Shown here in pieces: positions 23,348 through 27,723 of a stretch of 27,723 bases of DNA (positions are counted from its first letter, which is position 1; each line of letters opens with the position of its first letter). The stretch comes from Candidatus Segatella albertsiae (lineage in GTDB: Bacteria; Bacteroidota; Bacteroidia; Bacteroidales; Bacteroidaceae): contig DKCU01000124.1 of the NCBI GenBank assembly GCA_002451555.1, positions 11,199-38,921 of the forward strand, given 5' to 3'. The notes under the pieces are model-generated. The model was not told the DNA's origin and searched no databases. It worked only from the letters and a program-made list of their open reading frames with translations. The position numbers and the translations under genes are program-made.

Positions 23348-23527
23348 TCAAGGATTGTAATAGTCCTTGCAGTAGAAACTCATGATATTATCCAGCATCT
23401 CCTTGGCTGTCACGGCAGGGCTCTCTGGGTCGAGGGCAATTGCCTCCATGTAACAGTCGAGGGCACGCTTAAAGTCGCCTTGCTTTCGCCAGGCGTTTCC
23501 TTCTTGATAATACTGTTCTGCTGTCAT
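23348..23527 (-). CDS. 59-aa TPR-like protein heading the oxidoreductase operon
   Basis: Small protein, MTAEQYYQEGNAWRKQGDFK continuing RALDCYMEAIALDPESPAVT and ending MSFYCKDYYNP. One canonical tetratricopeptide repeat is visible (about residues 5-38: A/G-x-x-x-R-x-x-G-D-F-x-x-A-L-x-x-Y-x-x-A-I-x-L-D-P). TPRs usually mediate protein contacts. Position 71 nt upstream of the ferredoxin gene on the same strand suggests co-transcription and perhaps a role in assembling the oxidoreductase, which is inference. ATG 23527 is the only reasonable start; a weak -7 box (TAATTTCG, 23566-23559) lies upstream. Confidence 0.82.
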   Translation of the reverse strand: MTAEQYYQEGNAWRKQGDFKRALDCYMEAIALDPESPAVTAKEMLDNIMSFYCKDYYNP

Positions 23528-23632
23528 TTTACTCTGTAGATTTTCTTGTTTTGCTGTGCGAAATTACGAAAATAAAGCTAAGGAAAAGAATAAAAGCTTA
23601 AGTTTTAAACTAAATTAATGTAGATTTCATTA

Positions 23633-23667
23633 AAAATGCGCACACTATATTTGAGTGTGCAATTTTT
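23633..23667. terminator. Bidirectional terminator between the MATE and oxidoreductase genes
   Basis: GCACACT (23640-23646) and AGTGTGC (23654-23660) form a 7-bp stem with a 7-nt loop, flanked by AAAAAT on the left and AATTTTT on the right. On the - strand it would end MATE transcription about 40 nt past its stop; a T-run on each strand makes it potentially bidirectional. Confidence 0.75.
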
Positions 23668-23691
23668 CAAGAAAGATGTGCGTTATGTCTA

Positions 23692-23727
23692 TTGTCATTT
23701 ATCGCAACTTCCAGCGATAAATGACAA
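23692..23727 (-). other. 14-bp perfect hairpin spanning the MATE stop codon
   Basis: TTGTCATTTATCGC (23692-23705) pairs perfectly with GCGATAAATGACAA (23714-23727) across an 8-nt loop. The stop codon (23699-23701) lies in the stem. There is no adjacent T-run, so it is more likely a 3'-end stabiliser or translation-linked structure than a terminator. Confidence 0.85.
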
Positions 23728-24985
23728 ACAATACGATTCCTCTCAATATGAGGTAGAGTACAAAGGCGAGCCACAAGGCGTGGTTGCCCATCAAGGGATG
23801 CAGCCCGAAGAACAATCCAAAGAACGTAGCCGAGGCTACTGCTGTGGAACAAAGCATCGACTTCGACTGGGTGATGCCTACGAAGATGCCATCGAAGACG
23901 AACGCCGACATTCCTGCCAAAGGTATCAGTATCGCCCAGCCGAAGTATTCGCCCGATGCCGAAATCACCCGATTATCGCTCGTCAGCAAACCGAGAAAGT
24001 TTTCTCCACCTATTATATATAATAAGGTGAAAGCTACTGCCACTCCTACTCCGAACATCATCGTCCGCCTCACCACTTCATGAAAGGCCATCATATTCTT
24101 GGCGCCATAATACTTTCCCGCCAAAGCCTCAGCAGCGTATGCGAAACCATCCATGAAATAGGAGAAGATGGTAAAGAGCGTCATCAGCAAGGTGTTGACT
24201 GCCAACACGATGGTACTTTCCCTGGAACCTGCCGCCGTAAAGAAGAGGTTTACAGCCACGAGACAAACCGTGCGGAGGAAGATGTCCTTGTTTAAGGAGA
24301 AAAATCGCTTCAAGGGTTCCGCCGCAAAGAGATGCTTGTGGTAATCATACTTCATCAGTCGGCGATAGTGCAGACGATAGAGTACACAAGCCATGAGGAA
24401 TCCCCACCATTGGGCGATGACCGTGCCAAGCGCCACGCCCTCCACCGTCATCTTACAAGCGAAGACCAAGGTAAGCGACGCGATGATATTGACGACATTC
24501 TGACTCAAAGACACCATCATCGGGATGCGTGTGTTCTGCATACCAATGTACCAACCTGTGAATCCATAGAGTCCCAGAACCGCTGGCGCTCCCCAGATAC
24601 AAACATAGCAGTATCTGCGAGCCAACTCCACAACATCAGCCTCTGGCGACATCGCCCACAAACCACACCCGATAATGAATCTTTGCAGGATAAAGAACAA
24701 CAGTCCTATCCCCACTCCTATCGAGAGCGAGCGCACCAAGAGCCTCAGCACCTCGGCAAGGTCTCGTCTGCCGAGCGCCTGCGAAGTCATCCCGCTCGTT
24801 CCCATCCTGAGAAATCCGAAGAGCCAATAGATGACATTGAAGAGCATCGAGCCTACAGCTATCGCCCCGATGTAACTGGCATCGCCGATATGTCCGACGA
24901 TGGCGACATCCACCAAACCTAAAAGCGGCACCGTGATATTGCTGATGATCGACGGTACCGCTAATTGTAATATTCGTTTATTCAC
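23699..24985 (-). CDS. MATE-family multidrug/cation exporter
   Basis: Twelve-helix inner-membrane antiporter of the MATE family (DinF-like branch), exporting organic cations or other small molecules using a Na+ or H+ gradient. The 428-aa protein opens LQLAVPSIISNITVPLLGLV followed by DVAIVGHIG, has GTSGMTSQALGRRD in the first repeat, and a second repeat with DGFAYAAEALAGKYYGAKN and FDGIFVGITQS. Length is slightly below the usual 440-460. The start codon is GTG at 24985. It is a single gene between terminators or spacers, so it is probably monocistronic. The substrate cannot be predicted. Confidence 0.92.
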   Translation of the reverse strand: MNKRILQLAVPSIISNITVPLLGLVDVAIVGHIGDASYIGAIAVGSMLFNVIYWLFGFLRMGTSGMTSQALGRRDLAEVLRLLVRSLSIGVGIGLLFFILQRFIIGCGLWAMSPEADVVELARRYCYVCIWGAPAVLGLYGFTGWYIGMQNTRIPMMVSLSQNVVNIIASLTLVFACKMTVEGVALGTVIAQWWGFLMACVLYRLHYRRLMKYDYHKHLFAAEPLKRFFSLNKDIFLRTVCLVAVNLFFTAAGSRESTIVLAVNTLLMTLFTIFSYFMDGFAYAAEALAGKYYGAKNMMAFHEVVRRTMMFGVGVAVAFTLLYIIGGENFLGLLTSDNRVISASGEYFGWAILIPLAGMSAFVFDGIFVGITQSKSMLCSTAVASATFFGLFFGLHPLMGNHALWLAFVLYLILRGIVLFVIYRWKLR

Positions 24986-25133
24986 TTTATCGTATTTAAA
25001 ATTCGATATTTCTAACTATTGACGAAGTCTTGCATGACAAAAGCCTTATACCTCGTCCAATCTTACGAGCTTATGCCCATCAAATTGCATGATAATCTTA
25101 TGCAACTGTGTACCTTGTTTAGATTGCCATGGT

Positions 25134-26378
25134 TCAAATCTCATTCAAGTGCTGTAAAAGTTCGCGAACGTTATTGTTTGGAATACCTAATATCAACTTA
25201 TCTCCACGTGTACCCTTGATGGTCAGCATGCCATAATAGAACAGCAAACTGACAAAAATATCAGGATTGGTCAAAGCACTGGCAGGGAAGCTCGTCTCTA
25301 TATTTGAAACGATTTCTCCCTCTTCTGCTATCTTGTAGATAACTCCCTTACGATCTCCATCCAACTTATCCAACTGAAGCAGTTTCTTCATCTTGTTATA
25401 GTCGGTCTTGGTGTTAGGGTCTATCATCTGCTCAGGCGCCTCACCCACTTCCATATAATTACGAAGATAATAAAGCACCATATCACAATTGAACACCTTA
25501 CTCTGTGTCTCTAATGCATTTTTCGAAAAACAATAGTTGTCATACCAAGGCTTCATATCATTGATGATTGCCTCGGTATCACAGTCTGCTCGCAACTTTC
25601 CCAGTGACTTATAATATTCTATCATCTCTCGCACATCTTCTGTAGAGAAGCCCAGCATCTGATTGAAAGCAGACTTCGTAGAAATATGCCAACCGATGTT
25701 GAAACCACTGGTGAGATCATCGAGCGTGACAGGACTCACACCTGTCATAAAGATACGAGAGAACATACCCTTGAACACCTTGAATATCTCACGATAGAAT
25801 CCACTGGCATGAGTCAACGCCCAATAAACCTTTTCTCCATGCTCATTTAGGACAATATTGGTAAAGTTGTCGTACTCATCAATAATAAGATAAAGTTTAT
25901 GTCCCCTCAACCTTGCCTCAACGTTTATTAAGTTCAATTTGTCTCGCGAAGTGGGTGCTGTCTTTACTGTCTGCACAAACTCATCGCTATAAAATTGCTT
26001 GTATCGTTCGATAAAACTATTCAGTATAATGTTGCAGTAGGCATTAAAGTTCTCCTTCAATTCACTGATGTCACCACCTATTCTGGAGAAATCGAAATAC
26101 AACACCTGGAATCTTCCTTGGTCGCAAGTAGGGTGAGAACCAATCCAAAGGTTGCCGAACAAATCTTGGAACCTTCCCTTCATATTAATATCGTAATAAG
26201 CTTGCAGCATACTGATGAAGAGGCTCTTGCCAAAACGACGAGGCCGAATGAAGAACAAGGCATCTGCCTCATCCTCCAACTTAGGGATATACATTGTCTT
26301 ATCCACGTAATACTGATTACGCTCTACAACATCCACAAAGTCACAAACTCCGTATGGTATTCTTTTTATCGTTCCCAT
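25134..26378 (-). CDS. AAA-ATPase_like protein lacking the nuclease domain
   Basis: Paralog of the 17590-19347 protein. The 414-aa product has the P-loop RPRRFGKS (45-52), Walker B LYLIIDEYDNF and the VSPVTLDDLTSGFNIG segment. It stops at VRELLQHLNEI, exactly where the longer paralog (VREQIYAYLLSTYKE) continues into about 150 residues of linker and PD-(D/E)XK nuclease. The 148 nt beyond the stop contain no recognisable nuclease-domain remnant in any frame I checked. ATG 26378 (MGTIKRIPYGVCDF) was chosen over 26438 because the upstream start would translate the promoter region. It may be a C-terminally deleted gene or a natural short form. Confidence 0.85.
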   Translation of the reverse strand: MGTIKRIPYGVCDFVDVVERNQYYVDKTMYIPKLEDEADALFFIRPRRFGKSLFISMLQAYYDINMKGRFQDLFGNLWIGSHPTCDQGRFQVLYFDFSRIGGDISELKENFNAYCNIILNSFIERYKQFYSDEFVQTVKTAPTSRDKLNLINVEARLRGHKLYLIIDEYDNFTNIVLNEHGEKVYWALTHASGFYREIFKVFKGMFSRIFMTGVSPVTLDDLTSGFNIGWHISTKSAFNQMLGFSTEDVREMIEYYKSLGKLRADCDTEAIINDMKPWYDNYCFSKNALETQSKVFNCDMVLYYLRNYMEVGEAPEQMIDPNTKTDYNKMKKLLQLDKLDGDRKGVIYKIAEEGEIVSNIETSFPASALTNPDIFVSLLFYYGMLTIKGTRGDKLILGIPNNNVRELLQHLNEI

Positions 26379-26410
26379 CCTACCTAATATTAATGAATTA
26401 ATTCTTTTTG

Positions 26411-26439
26411 CAAAAATAAGAAAAAAAAACGAGAACAAA
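26411..26439 (-). promoter_or_regulatory. Putative promoter of the shorter AAA-ATPase_like gene
   Basis: On the - strand TATTTTTG (26418-26411) fits the -7 box; TTTG (26439-26436) is 17 nt upstream, at the short end of the accepted spacing. The leader would be about 30 nt. Confidence 0.55.
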
Positions 26440-26454
26440 GAAAATTAAAGGATT

Positions 26455-26507
26455 AAAAAATAGAAAGAGGTGATATTTCCTAAATAACTAGCAAATACCA
26501 CCTCTTT
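26455..26507 (-). terminator. Terminator after trpS
   Basis: On the - strand AAAGAGGTG (26507-26499) pairs with CACCTCTTT (26472-26464), extended by TATTT/AAATA after one mismatch, and is followed by CTA and six T (26460-26455). It lies about 90 nt after the trpS stop and just before the promoter of the next gene. Confidence 0.8.
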
Positions 26508-26597
26508 TAATGTTTATAACTGTACTCTAAATCCCATATAATCTGGGATCTTAACATTTATCCGAAGAAACTTTATGTTCAAAATCTTATAAGGACT

Positions 26598-27683
26598 TTA
26601 TACTCTAAACTTCGCTGCCTGCTCCTCGATATAGGCTGCATCAGCAAAGTAGTCGATGCGCATAGCCTTGCGAACCTCATCCATGGTCTGGGCTGCAAAC
26701 TCGCGGGCACTCTCGCTACCCTTCTTCAAGATATTGAATACCTCAGGAATGTCCTGCTCAAACTCATGACGGCGTGCACGGATAGGGTCGAGCATCTTGT
26801 TGATGACGCTGTTCAAGAACTTCTTGGTCATACCATCACCGATGCCACCCTTCACATACTGCTCCTTCAACTCGTCCAAGTTCTTGAACTCAGGCCAGAA
26901 CTCAGCGAAATCCTCTGGAGTAGAGAATGCCTCCATGTAAGTGAACACGGCATTGCCCTCCAAGTGTCCAGGCTCCTCCATGCTCATACGAGGCTCACCG
27001 TTAGACATCTTCTTCACCTTCTTCCAAACGGTCTTCGCATCATCGCTCAGATAGATGCAGTTGCCGAGGCTCTTGCTCATCTTCTCCTTGCCATCAGTAC
27101 CAGGAAGGCGACGGCAAACAGCGTTCTCAGGAAGCAAGATGTTTGGCTCGACCAATACCGGAGCATAAATCTGGTTGAAACGACGTACCAACTCGCGGGT
27201 TACCTCCAACATTGGCTCCTGGTCCTCGCCTGCAGGCACGGTAGTAGCCTTGAAAGCGGTGATGTCGGCAGCCTGGCTCACTGGATAGCAGAAGAAACCA
27301 AGCGGAATGTTAGCCTCGAAGTTACGCATCTTAATCTCCGTCTTCACGGTTGGGTTGCGCTGAACACGAGATACACTGATGAGGTTCATCAAATAAACAG
27401 TCAACTCAGCCAACTCAGGAATCATACTCTGGATATACAGTGTACACTTCTCTGGGTCGAGACCTGCAGAGAGATAGTCGAGAGCCACCTCGATGATGTT
27501 CTGGCGAATCTTCTCTGGGTTGTCGGCGTTGTCGGTCAAAGCCTGTACATCTGCCATGAATACAAACATACGGTCGAAATCGCCTGCGTTCTGAAGTTGA
27601 ACTCGGCGTTGGAGAGAACCGATGTAGTGACCTAAGTGAAGTTTACCTGTAGGACGGTCGCCCGTCAATATTATCTTTCCCAT
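26598..27683 (-). CDS. trpS: Tryptophan--tRNA ligase
   Basis: Class I aminoacyl-tRNA synthetase charging tRNA-Trp. The 361-aa protein has the HIGH-type motif KLHLGHYIGSL (14-24), with T12/G13 as in the usual PTGKLHLGH, and the KMSKS motif in GKEKMSKSLGNCI. It shows the standard small bacterial TrpRS size and the NPTVKTE/FFCYPVSQAADI segments. ATG 27683 opens MGKIILTGDRPTG. Only 40 nt of upstream sequence are in the window, so its promoter is not seen. It is followed by a terminator and is probably monocistronic or last in its transcript. Confidence 0.97.
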   Translation of the reverse strand: MGKIILTGDRPTGKLHLGHYIGSLQRRVQLQNAGDFDRMFVFMADVQALTDNADNPEKIRQNIIEVALDYLSAGLDPEKCTLYIQSMIPELAELTVYLMNLISVSRVQRNPTVKTEIKMRNFEANIPLGFFCYPVSQAADITAFKATTVPAGEDQEPMLEVTRELVRRFNQIYAPVLVEPNILLPENAVCRRLPGTDGKEKMSKSLGNCIYLSDDAKTVWKKVKKMSNGEPRMSMEEPGHLEGNAVFTYMEAFSTPEDFAEFWPEFKNLDELKEQYVKGGIGDGMTKKFLNSVINKMLDPIRARRHEFEQDIPEVFNILKKGSESAREFAAQTMDEVRKAMRIDYFADAAYIEEQAAKFRV

Positions 27684-27723
27684 TTTCTTACTTTTTGTTA
27701 CGTCGAGTAAGTGGAGGGAATTT

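Noticed and set aside
24986..25133. Remnant of a PD-(D/E)XK domain downstream of the shorter ATPase
   Set aside because: No frame on the - strand gave recognisable nuclease-domain sequence; only a weak TTGCAT/ATGCAA inverted repeat is visible.
26766..27635. 289-codon open frame on + opposite trpS
   Set aside because: Antisense shadow of a housekeeping gene with intact HIGH and KMSKS motifs.

Overview
The window looks like a chromosomal piece of a Prevotella/Segatella-type Bacteroidota genome. The main signs are Bacteroidetes-style -7 boxes (TAnnTTTG, several with a TTTG or TTG exactly 20 nt upstream), an HU domain fused to a winged helix, AAA-ATPase_like/PDDEXK genes, simple TTAACTCC and GTGAAGA intergenic repeats, and a ferredoxin-linked 2-oxoacid oxidoreductase operon. 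Species-level assignment is inference; no rRNA or tRNA gene was seen.

Left part (1-9000, all genes on +): a rhamnose catabolic set (rhaA isomerase, rhaT symporter, rhaM mutarotase) closed by a strong terminator; a LolD-type ABC ATPase; a multi-hairpin intergenic segment; a CvfB-like S1 RNA-binding protein; a MITE-like or terminator-like inverted repeat; an ATP-grasp ligase paired with an alpha/beta-hydrolase; and an AAA_14/DUF4143 ATPase whose promoter lies in four tandem 33-bp repeats.

Middle part (9000-20400, genes on -): an accessory or defence-type island. It holds a complete type I restriction-modification operon (hsdM-hsdS-hsdR), a PIN toxin with its probable antitoxin, a 159-aa unknown protein, the decayed remains of a YhcG/DUF1016 nuclease, a full-length AAA-ATPase_like/PDDEXK protein, and an HU-winged-helix DNA-binding protein. 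A 105-bp terminator-plus-promoter cassette is present twice, once in front of the toxin-antitoxin pair and once in front of hsdM. The hsdM leader (about 400 nt) contains two inverted, diverged copies of a hairpin motif whose 9-nt loops are exactly complementary. The HU-type gene has a leader made largely of 21-bp repeats with two GAACTTAAGTTC palindromes.

Right part (20400-27723, genes on -): an operon for a 2-oxoacid:ferredoxin oxidoreductase (59-aa TPR protein, 2x[4Fe-4S] ferredoxin, alpha, beta and gamma subunits; probably branched-chain 2-oxoacids), a MATE exporter, a second AAA-ATPase_like protein lacking its C-terminal nuclease domain, and trpS. The most interesting material is non-coding: the hsdM leader, the duplicated terminator-promoter cassette, the HU-gene leader repeats and the 33-bp promoter repeats.
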